A stretch of DNA of 64,000 nt. It comes from Lepidurus packardi. Taxonomy: Eukaryota; Arthropoda; Branchiopoda; Notostraca; Triopsidae. The position numbers and the translations under genes are program-made. The DNA lies in assembly GCA_023053545.1 (NCBI GenBank), contig JAKZAN010000007.1, positions 3,224,001 to 3,288,000 of the forward strand, in the 5' to 3' direction. The notes under the pieces are model-generated. The model had not been told where the DNA came from. It was given only the letters and a program-made list of their open reading frames with translations, and made no database searches. Shown piece by piece: positions 21,931-35,400 of the stretch (its first letter is position 1; the number at the start of each line of letters is the position of its first letter).

Positions 21931-22848
21931 CGAAACGTGTTTATATTTGGGTACTATGAATAATTCTTGAATCCGCACGCTTGCCATGCGAGTTGCGGGT
22001 CGAATGTGAGTTGAAGCAGAGATCCAGGAACAGTTTGTCAGAGTGACGACGGATTCAACAGTTTGCAGCAGGGTGGGGGGGGGGGGGGGATTACAGTTTT
22101 AGGAAAATTTGTACCTAGATAAATTTTTAGAATGGGGCATTTGGAGAAGTCTCAAATCTAATCTAAGTTTTAGATTAAATCGTGAACTAGAGCCGAGCTG
22201 GATTTGAGGCCGGCTAGCTTTAGGAACCAATGGGCTTTGGGACTAGTTGGTCGTGGGACGAGTTTGAAACGTACTATAATGTCCAAATAAAACGACCAAT
22301 CAATACCCCCAGAGATAGCTTATCCAATTGTTTTTTCTAGTTTTTGGCTTTTACTGGCCAGCGGGTTTAAACGTCTCTTTCATTCCCTTCTTTGAGGTCC
22401 AAACCAAACCGAACTCGTAAAGCAAGTTCAGACTAGGTCAAAATGGATCTTCGCTTTACAGGCTTTACAGTAAAATACGTGAAAATCGTTGACAGTAAAA
22501 TGGACCTTCTGCAGGTCACCGTTCAACTGGCTGAGTAGAATGAGCGTTGACAGTAAAACGCACGTCAAACTTAGGGGCGACGAGCTTAGGGAGCATCCAG
22601 AGTTCTACTACGAACCAGGGACGCAGTTGAATGGAAAGCGGTTTTCGAGTTACCATCGAGTTACCAAGCCATCCTGTTGAGCTGTTCACGCTAAAACGCC
22701 AGTCCAGCTGAGACGAAATACGAGACGATTACACTACACTGACAACTGCAGTCGTACTTTTCAAAACGTGTTCGTATTTAGGTACCAATAAACTAATCCT
22801 TCAATCCGCACGCTTTTCTTGCGAGTTGTGGGTTCTACATGAATTGAG
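21931..22848 (+). repeat. Pair of diverged direct repeats, about 85 bp each
   Basis: Copy 1 at 21931-22014 and copy 2 at 22762-22848 share AAACGTGTT, GGTAC, AATCCGCACGCTT and TGCGAGTTG in the same order. They are separated by about 750 bp and lie between MFSD12 and the tetraspanin gene. No coding role is apparent. Confidence 0.65.
22075..22089 (+). repeat. G15 homopolymer
   Basis: Fifteen consecutive G preceded by GGGT, in an otherwise AT-rich spacer. It could form a quadruplex, and it is prone to length error. Confidence 0.9.
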
Positions 22849-23016
22849 AATATTGTTTGAATAAAGCGATGCGATACAAAATTCGGCAAATCGATACGTG
22901 TAAGAAAAATATCAACACCAAAAGGTGGGTGTTTTTTCCTGTTACTGAAGAAGTGCCCTCCCAGATCGCAAATGCTTTGATTAAAACTAGCGCTTAATCT
23001 GTTGCGTGGACTTATT

Positions 23017-24118
23017 ATGCCTCGATCAGGATACATGTGTGTGCGAGCTACGTTTTGCAGTCTTAACGCCTTAATATGGGTAATTGTTTCATAAAAAAGC
23101 TTAAAGTTGAAGCTGAATCCATCGTTTGCATTTCGTGTTTATTGGACCAATGCTTGGGGTGGTTTTTTATTTTAGTTGCTCGGCTGCGGAGTTTTAGGTG
23201 TAGGAGTTTGGTTACGGATAGTTTACGACGGCTACATGTCACTCTTACCCCAACATAGCGTACTTAGCATGGACAGCTTAATCCTAGCCACAGGAGTAAC
23301 GTTATTCATTACCGCCTTTCTGGGTTGTTGTGGCGCGTGGTTCAAAAGCAAAACTCTCCTAATGACAGTAAGAATCCCTATATAAATTTATATAGTTATA
23401 ACCCATCATAATGTCCCTTTTATTCTTAGTATTTTTCCCTGGTTGTTCTACTATTTATAGTAGAACTCACCGCTGGTATTCTTGCCTTCATTTATCGTCA
23501 GTTTCTGGGAGATACTTTACAAACTGAGCTTCTGTCGGGCATTAAGTATCATTACTTGCTACCGTCTGGCAACGAGACTGAAAGCGGACTTGTTATAGCT
23601 TGGGATCACGTCCAAACTCAAGTACTAAAACACAACAAAAAGACGCGAAGCCATTTCTGTCTTATACACATAAATTTAATCCTAGTTCGGATGTTGTGGA
23701 GTCCAAGGATACACCGACTGGTTCAATATCACCGCTTGGCCTGATAAGAAATATGTTCCAAAGTCCTGTTGCTTGCCTACCTATATAAACATGACAGGTC
23801 AATTGAATAAAAAGAAGCCCATTAGGAATAAATGTTTCGACATTGAACGTCATTATTTAGATTGTGGGACGTTAGACGACAGCTTATGGTACCAAAGAAG
23901 TTGCTATTCCCAGGTCAAACTTTGGTTTATTGAGAGGCTACACTTGGTGGGCGTGGCTGGATTAGTTATTGCGTTTATCCAAGTAAAGCTTTTAGAGGAC
24001 TTTCGTACGTTTATTTCTTGTATTTTAGTTGTTTGGATTGTTGTCATCCATGGTTTTATTCTGTGCTGCTCGTCGCCGCCAATTTCCGATGTACAAACCC
24101 CAGAAGTCTCATCAATAA
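23017..24118 (+). CDS. Tetraspanin (Tspan4/Tspan9-like)
   Basis: Five exons: 23017-23079, 23176-23367, 23430-23621, 23686-23982 and 24029-24118 (stop TAA). All end in phase 0, giving 834 nt and 277 aa. The first intron cuts TM1, as often in tetraspanins: FCSLNALIW joins LLGCGVLGVGVWL. TM2 is followed by FLGCCGAW and TM3 by YFSLVVLLFIVELTAGILAF. The large extracellular loop has the CCG signature (FGCCGVQGYTDWF), then SCC, NKC, LDC and RSC cysteines for disulfides, plus NET, NIT and NMT glycosylation sites. TM4 ends at FCAARRR with a short cytosolic tail. Such proteins organise membrane microdomains. The closest remembered relatives are vertebrate Tspan4/9. It converges on the esterase-like gene with 532 bp between stop codons. 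Confidence 0.92.
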
Positions 24119-24650
24119 GGTGCCAGAGGCCACTCAGCCCCTTTACAAACCAAAAAGTAGCTTCCAAAGTGGTGCATATGTTGATTTCATGTTTGCTTTT
24201 TAATTTTCGTAATATTAGTGGGACCAAATCTCTGATGACATTCCTTTGCCAAAGTTATTTCTTCCCCTGTTTTCGTCGTTATATTTTTTGTGCCTCGTTT
24301 TTACTGTGATAAGTCTTTAGCTAACCGGTTTTACCCCACAAAGTAATCGTGATTGTCCAGAAGAATATTATATCTGAACGCATTAATCTTTTATTGTTGA
24401 ACATTTGTTGTGTTTAAATAATACATGAAAATGACTTAAAAACTTGACGCATTTAATTGATTCTTTAAAGCTCAGTTTTTGTTGGTGTGCTCTTTTTTAC
24501 GGATGAAATCAAAGCCGGAATATCTTCGTTCCAAAATCTAAGTTCAAGAAATTTGAAAAGTTAATTTTCTGAACAAACTTGTAACTTGATGTTAATATTT
24601 AATAAGCCTAATGTTATATTCCTTTGCTTTGCTCTCGGTTAATTAGGAAA
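24119..24650. other. Convergent 3' spacer of tetraspanin and esterase-like gene
   Basis: It holds both 3' UTRs. On the minus strand candidate poly(A) signals are ATTAAA at 24598-24603 (about 48 nt past the esterase stop) and AATAAA at 24390-24395. No clear AATAAA was seen on the plus strand. Confidence 0.5.
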
Positions 24651-27086
24651 TTAGAAGTTATAATCGTACTTGAAGACGTCTTTCCTGAGATCGGATGCTA
24701 CAGTTAAATTAGAGTTGATTCGAAGAACTCGAGAACGTTCAGGACTCATAGGAGGCCATGCCACGTTAATATGTTCGCTTAAACTCGGTGTTGGTAGACT
24801 ACGTCGAAAAAAGACATCCGAGCAATAGAAATTAGTTTTTGTTTATTTTTTTATTATTATCTATATATACCTGGTTTTGGCAAAGTTAGCCAGTAGAGGG
24901 ATGAAAATTCGTTTTGAAAACTGGATGTCAGACTTAGACATGGGTAAAGATTCTCCCCACAAGTTGTTAAAAACGTACTGCAAGTCGTCACCATGTGCTA
25001 CGCCTATCAGTGATTCTCGTTAGTGTCCAACTGAATCATTTCTATTAAAATTATTTTGTAAAAGAGAAAAAACCCACCGAAATCCACTTCTTCGCCTTGT
25101 AAATTGACGATCGAGTACTGGCCGCGGTATTCAAACTGATATCGGTAAACCGGGACCAAGTTGGCGGCCAGTACTTGGGAAAATTGATCTGTACACTTCC
25201 CAAACATGAGATCCGTCAGCATTTGTACGTATTGCGGTCTAAACTGGTCTTCCTGTTCCAAGTCTACGTTCAAGAAATAGCGTTTCCTTAAAGCTTTCGT
25301 AACTGGCGTTAGTTTGGTTTGAATGGAAGAAATGAGCGGTAAAAGTTGAGGTAATTTCTGGCTCAAAAATCCATCTTCGTACAAGCCATTCGCTAATGCG
25401 TTCAAAGTCACTAAAACAAGAAGAAAACATTTTCAGTTATTTTTATACACTTTTTTTTTTTATAAACTTTCTTACGCCTATAAATGAAAGCTCCCTCATC
25501 TTTTGTATGTCCCACCAAGACTGGAACTTTATAAAATGCTCCTTTACGAAAAAGCTCGGAGGGTTCACCTGGAATTAGATCATTATCGATGACAGGCGCA
25601 AACCAACGGGGGAAACTGAAAAACATCTTTGGAAAAATAGCAGAATATAGCATTCAAATAATGAAAGCGAGTATAAGTTGCATTTTACTTACATACATGT
25701 CGTTAGCTTTGCTGACGACATTTTGAATAGTTTGCTTTTGCAAACAGTCTCGCCAATCTTCTGAATTGCCATCTTTGCAATCTAGTTTTAAAGCGAGTTG
25801 CCTCATAGCTTCTTCAGGTTTTCTCTGTAGATATTGGTCGCAAAATACATTCCCACTTAATGCAATGACGCGATGGAATAAACCTGATTTAAACACGCAC
25901 ATAACACAACATAGTCATACGAAACTTCTCAGATCTAAATAATATGCGATTTAATATTTAAAAATTTCCTAACCTTCAATTTTGGGGGCCAACAAAAGCA
26001 GCGTAGCCATGGCAGCTCCAGCATCTTCTCCCATTAACGTAACGGACTTGGGATCTCCTCCAAATTTGGCAATATTTTCCTGAACCCATCGCAAGCCCAA
26101 CAATACGTCATGTAAGGCCCAGTTACCTTTCGCTTTATGATCCCCGCTACTCAGGAATCCTATGAGAGCGCAAGTTTGTTAAAACTCGTTTGATGAAAAT
26201 AAGCTTTTCATACCGAAAGGTCCTAAACGGTATTGTACGGTAACAAGAACCACGCCTTGTTCTAGCAGATACTTCGGCCCATACATGTACGAAGCTGCCC
26301 CGCCCATCACAAACCCGCCCCCGTGCAAATATATCACCACTGGTTTCGCTCCTTTCAGCTTTTTAATCCAAAGTAATATTACTTTTATTATAGTTTCGAG
26401 TTCGAAGTCTTTAATGGATAATTACCTCGGTGCTATATACGTTTAGAGCGAGGCAATCTTCGTCGCCAATCACTACATTATGACTAATGTCATGTTGAGG
26501 ACATACATACGCATCTTCCGTGGCATCTACCACGCCCTCAAAGCGTTCAGCCGGTTCGGGAGCCTAATTATTTGATTTAATTAAAATCTAAATAGGTACT
26601 ATTCATATTTTCATACTGGTTAGAGTTCAAGAAAAACAACCATCAACCCTTGTACCGAATTAGGCATCCTATTATTATTAGTATGATTAATTACACATGC
26701 GAAGAGGATGTCACATCGAAGAGGATGTGGTGTGGATGGATCACAGAGACCATGGTAATCCATTACAGTAGTTCAGTCCTTTGCTAGTTGGTTGTGTTCT
26801 TTGGATTCATCTTTAATCTTAAACGCCTCCATATTTTTAAGGAAAACGTTAAATTGGACTTTCTTACCTTGAACCGAAGCTTCCCAAGCGGTGGTTTTGC
26901 GTAACGAATCCCTTTGAAGCTATAGTATGCTAAATTGGAATCCGCAACTTCGCGCGAACCTCTAAAAATGCCCGCTTGTGTGCTCACTTCATTATTAGAC
27001 AAACTTTGATCTTTTCCTGCGTTAATTACCACTGCTACAAAAGTAATTAAAAACAAAGCCAGTACTGAGAGTCTAGATGAGCTCAT
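24651..27086 (-). CDS. Secreted carboxylesterase-like protein, catalytic Ser replaced by Asp
   Basis: Nine exons: 27086-26868, 26563-26426, 26358-26214, 26159-25974, 25883-25693, 25626-25476, 25410-25078, 25003-24871 and 24798-24651 (stop TAA). They total 1644 nt, 547 aa, in phase throughout. The N-terminus is a signal peptide ([19 protein letters not shown]). The type-B carboxylesterase/cholinesterase fold is clear from [16 protein letters not shown], the oxyanion loop LHGGGF, the acidic residue in TKDEGAF and the catalytic His region [10 protein letters not shown]. The nucleophile elbow, normally GESAG, reads GEDAG (GAT codon), so ordinary serine hydrolysis is not expected. No transmembrane tail is seen. 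A role as a binding or scavenging protein, as in other non-catalytic cholinesterase-fold proteins, is inference. The gene could also be a recent loss-of-function copy, though the frame is intact. Confidence 0.92.
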
Positions 27087-30000
27087 TTTCGAGGTTCAAG
27101 TTGGACTGAAATCGTCTGAGCATTGACCGGCTGGATTTAAAGCCGCGTGAACAAGTCCTCGGGGCAGAAATTAACGTTCCCACCTGTCTTTTTCTTTCTT
27201 TGGTGCGTTTCTTACTTTCCTCGTAGCTGAGAAGAACTTAATTCTTGATTTTCTTGTGTTAGAATAAAAATCAAAGTTAAAAAAACAAAATGCGCAGTAC
27301 TTTGCTGTGTTTAGTAATGTACGTTATTGCGTATACAATTCCGGATTCGCAGTGTGAAATGGTTCACGTTACTACGAACCAAATTCTGTCGTTTCCATTG
27401 TTGCGGAACAATGAATGTTGTCTAAGGGGCCCTTGAGTAACGTCAACGGCCGAACAGGGAAGGAAACAAGTCAACGTTCGGAGGGTTATTTTGCGGTTCT
27501 TAGTACAACCGACGTATATAGTGAATGCATTTGTTCTTTTTGTTGAAGGACAAGTAAAGGCCTCAGATCTGCATGGGTGGAGGTGGAGAGGAAACCATAA
27601 TGATCATAAATACTTCCTTTCATTTTCGAGGACCTGGTTTACTTATTCGATTTTATTTATTTTAAAAATTTATTTATTTATCTATGTTCGGTTTAGGACT
27701 ATTTGAAATTAAGGGGTTATGAAGAGAGAGTTGTAATAACCATAAAGTTGACTCTCGCGTCCGTTTTTCCTTCAACGGTACCCTGCCCTTTAGAACCTTA
27801 CAAATTCTATTTTTTTGCTCCTGGGCTTTTTGCCGACCTTCTAGATTTTGTACAATAACATAAAAAGCTTTTGGGCGCTTTATTACAACCTTGCCCATTG
27901 CCAAAACATAAAAAAATTTCCTAAAATAGTATTATGCAATCTAACGTGACAGTTTTGCAGAAATTTGGAAATTTTAAAAAAGTTTCAATTAAAAAATAGC
28001 AAAGAAATACGGACAAAATTTTTTGGAAGAATTAAAACTGATCGTACTTATGAAGAATGCCCCAACTGATCTTGTTTTCCTCGCTAAATAGAAGTAGTTT
28101 GATTTAGCTAAACTTGATTAAATTAAATTAAACTATCGTGACTTGATGATCTTAGTAGGGTTTAGTATGATCGTTGTTGAATCCTGCGTTCCAGGCAAAT
28201 TAAAAAATATTTTAAATGAATGCCGACAGATGGTGTCTAATGTTGTAAGCGCGCATTTCAGTCAATCCCAGACCTTCAGGCATTAAAAACGAAAGTTTAC
28301 GTAACCTTATCCTTAGTAAAGCTTTCCTTAAAGAGCGTCATCTTTTTATCCAGGTTCACTAGGAGGAGCCTAGAAGCTGCCAGTGGATCCCAAACCGCAC
28401 CCTGGAGGCCCTTTTTACATGGCACTGTGTGAGTCTTACCTTTTTCCACGCGCATTCGCATCAGCTATGCACTATAGTACAGAAAACCATCTGTGTGCCT
28501 CTTGGGACTGGTTTAAAGGTAAATTTGCCTATGCTGCTGGCTCTCATAGCTTTCAGTGTTTACTCGAACGCCTTGGCTGTCAGTACTTGTTGAATCTCGT
28601 GCGTGTTTTCTAATTGTTCGTTAGAATCGCCTCCTTTCTTTCACCAGGATATCATACCTCGTGCACCCATAACGTTGCAGTTGACCTTCTACGGTCCCAC
28701 CTTTGCAGTGACGAATATTGGCAAAGTGAACCAAGTTGGAACGATCTGAGCAAAAACTAGCTCAAGGGGGAAAACACCTTTTCGTTGTGCACAATCCGGA
28801 CCCGTATCACCCTGATCCATCTGTACCTTTACTACCCAATCGGGGTGGCGTGAGAATTGCTTCATTGGCTGTTACCATGAATTTATACGTGCCGGGATTT
28901 AACCTTCTTTAGAATAAGTAAAGGCAAATTTCGCAAGTCTTTTGTTTTATTTTTCTTTCTTTCTTATTGAACATGTTGCAATCCGACAAATAGGAAGATG
29001 TGTGCACAAGCTAATGCAAATCTAAGCCTCAAGTTTGCTCCTATTTCCTTCCATGCGAGTTGGCACGGGAGTTATGGGTCCTCGGACTTCGAAAAACTCC
29101 CGTTAGGTCCTTCAGATTTACTTTACTTTAGGGTTCTACGGGATTTCAGGCCTCGAGGCTTTCGAATTAAACATCTTGTGGATGACTTGGCTCTTGTGGC
29201 TATTAATTCTGGCATCTGGCATGCAAAGCTGAAGAGATAATTTGCTTGCCTAAGCATTGGTCAATTTTATTAGAGCAGAACTTAATGAACATGACAAGTC
29301 GAGGCTAGTTGGGCTCCACAATATGAAAATGACGCTAGCTGTAGGTGTATATTGTTACTTGGGGAAGGGGACGGTGACGTCATCACCTTTGAACTTGGAG
29401 GTGCCTAGCATCTTGACACAGTTTTCTTGTTGATGGTTTTATACATACGAAAGCCGTGTGTTATCCGATCTGAATCTTTCTTCGAATTAGAAATGTTCTT
29501 TCTCCGGCCTATTTTCGCTTTTAAGGGGATTTAGGGGCACATCCGGGCAATGGAGACTTCCGCAAAAGCAAACAAAGGAAAGAAAGGTTTAGAGATCACG
29601 AGGTTTTGTCCTAAAGATTCTAGTCAGTCTTGTGCTTAAGATTTCAACGTTAGCTAGCTTGAGCTGAAAGATTCCTAGGCAGAAGCGTTAAGTTGAAGAA
29701 GAGGACCACGCCTTGTTGGTTACCTTGGGTTAGGCGTGACAAACGGACTGTGAATCTTGTGTGCGTGAAACGAATTGATGCTTTTAGAAGTGTAAGTTTA
29801 AACAGGGAGATTCAATGCGAGAGCAGAAATTTTGGTAAAAAGTTGCGCAAACGTTTGAAAGACCTACGTTTTGAATGTAAAGGAAGAAGAGGATTTGTTC
29901 CGCTACATTGAGCTAAGGGTCACATGTATGAAGAGATGGGAAAAAGAGTAAATTGGGTATGTAACAGCTTCCCGTGTTTTTGTGATTTTAGCGACTGTGT

Positions 30001-32378
30001 GTGTAGGGGAAGCTTGGGAACAAAGAAATTAACCTAACGGTAGGCGAGACTGGAAGTTTTTTGTTGGTTGTCTAATTGTAGCCCTCTTGACGACAAAGAC
30101 GATGCATTTTTTATGCACAGACGACAATGAAGCAATCGCCTGTAGGTACTTTTACTGGCTTTTGGCTAAAATCGAACGTTCTCGGATTGAGTAACAAAAC
30201 AGGGAAAGGAAAAACCTTCGATTTCTAGTGGATAAGGTGTTAGCCAAGGTTTTAAGTTTTTCTAAAAACTTGCGAACTGCTATACGACCATGTATTGGCG
30301 CCAAACGTTCGCTGGGCGCCAGTTGGTTGAAATTCTTCATTGTTGAATCACGATTATACCTTCCCGGACAATTTCAACCATCTTGAGCCGTGTAAGGGGA
30401 TTATCACCGTTGGCATTTTAAAAAATGCAAGACACTCTTATTGATGGCCTTTATGGCTGTAGCGAAATAATTTCGCTGACGACATTTGTGGAACCTTTTT
30501 ATTGACTCAATGCATTTCAACGACATTTCTGGCGGACGCTTTTCTGTGTGCGAAGTTTTGTTTTAAATTCTATTGAAATACTTAGAACTCCCTGAATGTT
30601 TTTTTATCTGTGTGCAAGAGAAGATCTTGATTTGCTTTTGTTGTTGACAGCGTTCAACGAGGTTAAACTTGTCGTTTTCGTGATTGTGTAATTGGTAGGA
30701 CTGCACAACGACCTTTGTTCTTTTCTAGCGTGTTTCCAGAACGAATGGGAACATTACAAATTCGTTGCAACTGAGCGAAAGAAGGTTAGAACCAAAAGGG
30801 AAAACTTTGCATATAAAATGGCGGCCATGACCGGAAACGACAATAGCGTCATCTTTTTCCCCCGCCAAGACTTGTCCCACGCTGTAATCATGACCATATA
30901 AGACACCAGAAAACCTGATCAAAGTGTGAATTCGAGGTAACATTCAAGCTTTGCTTTTTCGATCTTAGCTTTTGGTCAGTTGCGGTTAATAATTCATCTG
31001 TCATCGACTACAAATTTTGATCATGAGAATTTTTCTGCATGTACATTGGGCGGAAATGAGACAGACGCAGGTGTTTCTTTAAAAGTCTACGAGCTTTTGG
31101 TTTCAATGGCTGCATTTCCCGCGAACCTAGGATACGGGAAGTAGCAGATAATATAAACCAACAGGTGCAGTTCGGTTTGGTTATTTTGGGAAGTCTTCGA
31201 ATTCGGATAAAAACACCTGCTTTCATCGGTTTATTCTCCTTATCCTTTAACACATTCCTATCAGAAATATCACGTAAAGAAGACTTTAGATGTTTCAAGT
31301 GGTAATTAGCAAATTAAACTCCTTTTCGTAGTCTTCTTCTCTAATTCTTTATTTCATTGTACTAGTAACTCGAGGTACTCCTGAACTTGTTAGGCAGAGA
31401 ACCCACGCCAAGCCTTAAGCCAGGTAGGCAAATAAACGTAGAGGAAAAGGGGCCCAGGTTAAAATGGAAGTGTAATACCTGGCGGGAAAAGTAACGGGAA
31501 TTTCCTCTTCCTTGTTGGTGTTGAACGCGGGGCCCTTAGCTAACCAAAAAAAAAAGTCCTAGGTACCACGACTTGGGTTGTGGTAGAGAACCACGTAAAT
31601 GACAACTCTCGCTAATGCACTGTTGTACAATGCACTATCGTATACATTCCAAGGAGCTCAAAAACCTTCGATTTTAAGCTCCTGTAATATTGTTCAATTT
31701 AAATTCTTGTAATATTCAACTACAGCGTTAGCGTCAGCCCAAGCGACGCAGCAAAACGGTGTCTCGTTGCACCTTAGAGTATAAAATGTAAAAGTAAATC
31801 GAAGAAAGCTCGATTTATGTAGTTATAAATTGCGAAGTAAAGCATTTCAAGTTTGTTAGGTCTTTTCCTAAACAACCATGGAAATTGGAGATTATAGTAT
31901 AGAGCGTATTACGACTTCTTTTACAGGGAATGTTATACTTTCTTTCCCGACAGCTAAAGTATTCTTAAGAATCTTTGACCGTAATTGATATGATTTTAAT
32001 TGTTATTAATTTAATTCGTTTTACGTTTCAAAGTTTTTTGAAAGCAAATTTGAACAGAGGGTTAAAGTACCGAAGCAACTTTCTCCACTAAATTCACAAT
32101 CATACTGGAATCTTTTTTATCAGTTGAAGCTCAAGATTCGCATATACAGAAGTTTAAATAAGAAGCATTAAAACGGTTGGAAGGGATTTTGAAGTGCAAC
32201 TCGGGTCAGGAAATATTCTGATTCTTTTTCTATTTTGTCGTGGAAAACTGAAAACAGTCAAGTTTCCATAAGGGTAAAAGACGGGGTCGACCCTTTTTGC
32301 GGTTGTTTTTCGACCACTTCTAAATGCAACAGATTATTTTTACAACAATTTATGCTAATTGTTTTTCTTCTTTTACAG
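27087..32378. other. 5.3-kb region without a recognised coding gene
   Basis: This lies between the start of the esterase-like gene (minus) and the first recognised RhoGEF exon (plus). Non-coding first exons of the RhoGEF may lie here. A possible one ends at the donor AAGG/GTAAAAG near 32273. Chance ORFs up to 96 codons have no motifs. A promoter-like cluster near 30,812 is listed separately. Confidence 0.4.
30812..30826 (+). promoter_or_regulatory. TATA-like and YY1-like motif cluster
   Basis: TATAAAA (30812-30818) overlaps AAAATGGCGGC (30816-30826), the YY1 consensus, and an ETS-type core CCGGAA follows about 10 nt downstream. This could mark a start site for the downstream RhoGEF gene. It is motif matching only. 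Confidence 0.3.
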
Positions 32379-32469
32379 GTTCAAATAGGGTTGTTTGACG
32401 TGTTTTCTCCCACCCATGGGTCGTGGGTGGTATATCCTGGGTAATTGAAAACATTTCGGGGCCCACCAA

Positions 32470-35400
32470 ATGCCGTACCTTGACGATGCCCCCTATGCCC
32501 CTCCTGGTGCAGAGCATCCGTATTCTCAAGCCCAGGTCAGAGGTCAGATAACTGCGACCGTGGGGCGTCCTCGACCTGCCCGGCACCGTAGTCGACCTCG
32601 TTCGCTTGGGTCGCGTCTCAAGAAGCGTTTAGGCCTCTTGCGACCTCATTCCAGCTCGTCTACGCCTTCTTCAGCAGAATCGGAATCTTCCGATTCCGAG
32701 CCGGAGACTAAGAGCCATGGCCAATTTATCGCGTCCAATTACGTATTCCAATATCGGCATCAGTACGAGAATCAACCAGAAAGCATGATGCGACCCGTTA
32801 GCGTCCACGTGGAACACCCAGGTATACAATCCTTTGAAGATTCTTACCAACTTACCTTTTAAAGAAAGGCAGATTTTTTTGTGGGTGTGGGTCAACCATA
32901 GCGGTCCAACTCGGCTAGAAATTGACAGGTTTATGAATCGGATACTCTCAGTTTCCAGACAGTTTAGATTTAAACACTGGCATTTATGTCAAGTAAATTT
33001 AGAAAGTAAAGGAATTTCGATGGAATTCTTTTACGGTTTCTTTGGTGGTAAATTGTTTCCACACATTTCTTAGCATCGGCTTATAACAATCCTCACTTTG
33101 TAATTATAATTCTGACTTGATTACCAGGTATTTCAGTTTCAAAGAGTTCTTTTTTGTATTAGGGATTTCAGAATTCAACATTTTGTAATTATACAGTAAC
33201 TTTGCCAAGATTTACGTAAGTTTCTTTTTACAAATTAAGTCGCATTAAGGCTCCCGCACAGCTTAGCTCGTTACTCCCAAGCTACGAGAAGGTGGCGCGC
33301 ATTCTTTGAATGGGGGTATATGAACGAGCATTGCCCTGTTCATGGATCAGTGCGAAAGATAATTTTATAATCAGCTACTCATTTTGCATTCAATTTGTTT
33401 GTGAAAGATACGGAAAAATTATGTCTATGGCATGTCAATGTCGAAATTCGCAATTTGGCTTTTTCGCATAGGTAAAAACATAATTTGCGTTTCTTAAATT
33501 TGTGAAGGCAAAAGCCTAGAGATGTAAAACTCTCCTATTCTCCATATTGGGATTACCTTTCATTTACTTTTATGTAAAAATCCTTCTGCCTCCCTATGCT
33601 ATCGTTCTTAGAAAGCTCATAAATAATATCTAGTATGGCTGGCTTTAAAAAAGCCCAAACCCAGCACGTTTTACTTTTTGTCCTCATCTACGAAATACAA
33701 CATTCTTGTAAAAGAGAAAGGAATTTCGGAATTCCTTTTGGTTCCTTTTCGGGATACTACATAATATTTAAGAATGTCACTTGGGCACTCATTCAACTAT
33801 GTTGAAGCAACAAAGGTAAATAGTCGTGACTTTGATAACAATGATTCGAAACGAGTTTTTCCGCTTTCGATTTATTTAATACGCTTATCAAGTTAGGGTA
33901 TTTAATGAGGGTTAGGTGCCAAGTGTGCTTGTGGTTTAGTTGAACATTGAACCGTATCCAAAATTACGCTTGCTAAACGAAGCTTTCGATCTCCTTTCTC
34001 TTTTCCCACTTTCATTTTTTATTTGTTTTTTATATGCCATATCTAGTAACGTTCCAACCACGCAGCACCCCTGCACGTCCACAGTTCTTACCAATGACGT
34101 CGTCCGTTTATACCAACCCCTGGCTTTCGCGGATCGAAGGGGCATGGCTCACCCCATCCCAAATGCAAGTGACCAACAATAAGACTGAATCTCCTCCAAA
34201 CATCTCTCTCCCTCATCGCCTAGTCAATGCTCCCCATACTAATAACACGTCAATTCCCAAGCCCTCCAATCCGCTGATATCTGTACTGACCATCACACCG
34301 GATACTACCGTTGCTATCGACCGCCCGGGGCTTACGGTAAGCGGTCAACGCATTTGCATTGTCACAGGCGGAAATCCGGAACCCGCAACGTGTGCTGTTC
34401 CCCCAGCAGTACGGCAAACCTCCGTTGTAAAGATCAACAACGAAGATGAACCCCAAACCAACACCATTTCGGTGCCAGTTGTTATCGAAAATGCCCAACA
34501 ATGTATATCTGTAACTAGCACGGGAAACGTAACTGGGTTGAAGGCAGATGCTAATCCACAGTTCGCCCAACATAAGCTGCGAAGGAGTTTTAGCGAGCGG
34601 TCTCACTACAACAATCCGCGCAGTCTCTTTCAAGACACGACGCGGTTGCATGAAAACCGAACCCGTCCCTCTCTAGCGAATGTTTTCCCGGACCGACAAA
34701 CTCAGTCGACACCGACCACGTTAGTGAAACCACACGTAACCCGCCCAAAAGTCCCTCCCCCACCTCCACCTGACCTTTGTTTACCGCCAACCGATCTCCC
34801 GCCCCCTATCCCCTCAGTAAAAACAGAAGCCGCACCCCCGACTCCACCCCCTCGCCGCATATTCCGTTTCACGAAATCTGAGTTAAAACTCTTGGAACAC
34901 CAACTAGGAGAAGATAACGATTCTAAAAAGGGATTTGAAACAAACCAGGAAGCTGATACATCGACAAGAGAAGAAGGGAGCCCCTATTTAGAGAATTTGA
35001 CACCCGGAATCACTACATTTGGTGGACGGCCGCTAAGTAACCAGCTCGTAAGCTGGTCCTCGTGGGCTGGCGTAGCCTCAGGGAGGCAGAATGCCGGGCC
35101 TAGGCCATCTGTTGCCAACCGAAGCGACCAAGCACCGGAGGCAGAACCCCACGAAAGCATTTATGAGCGTTTGGCCATTGAGAAACTGGGCATTTTGGGT
35201 TACCGAACCCGGGATGAGAACCTGAATGACAGCACTAGTTCTACAACACAGAAAGTGGTACCTAAACGGCGGCCTGTTTCCCGGTTGTGGCCGTCATTTT
35301 CGACCTTGACCAAACCGAAATTAACCGTTTTAAATGGATCAAGCCCAACAAACACTAAGATCACTTCGCCGGAAGAAGATCCGGTTTATGAGCAGTTTCG

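Larger units (their letters stand above)
21442..23016. other. Shared upstream region of MFSD12 and tetraspanin
   Basis: A 1.6-kb spacer between divergent genes. It contains a 91-codon chance-like ORF (21695-21970, +), a G15 run, three GTTGACAGTAAAA/TTTACAGTAAAA words between 22463 and 22560, and a pair of diverged repeats listed separately. No promoter element was identified with confidence. Confidence 0.45.

Noticed and set aside
23076-23175. ATG at 23076 (MGNCFIKKLK) as the tetraspanin start
   Set aside because: It lies in intron 1. Exon 23017-23079 ends in a good donor and encodes the missing half of TM1 (FCSLNALIW) in phase 0.
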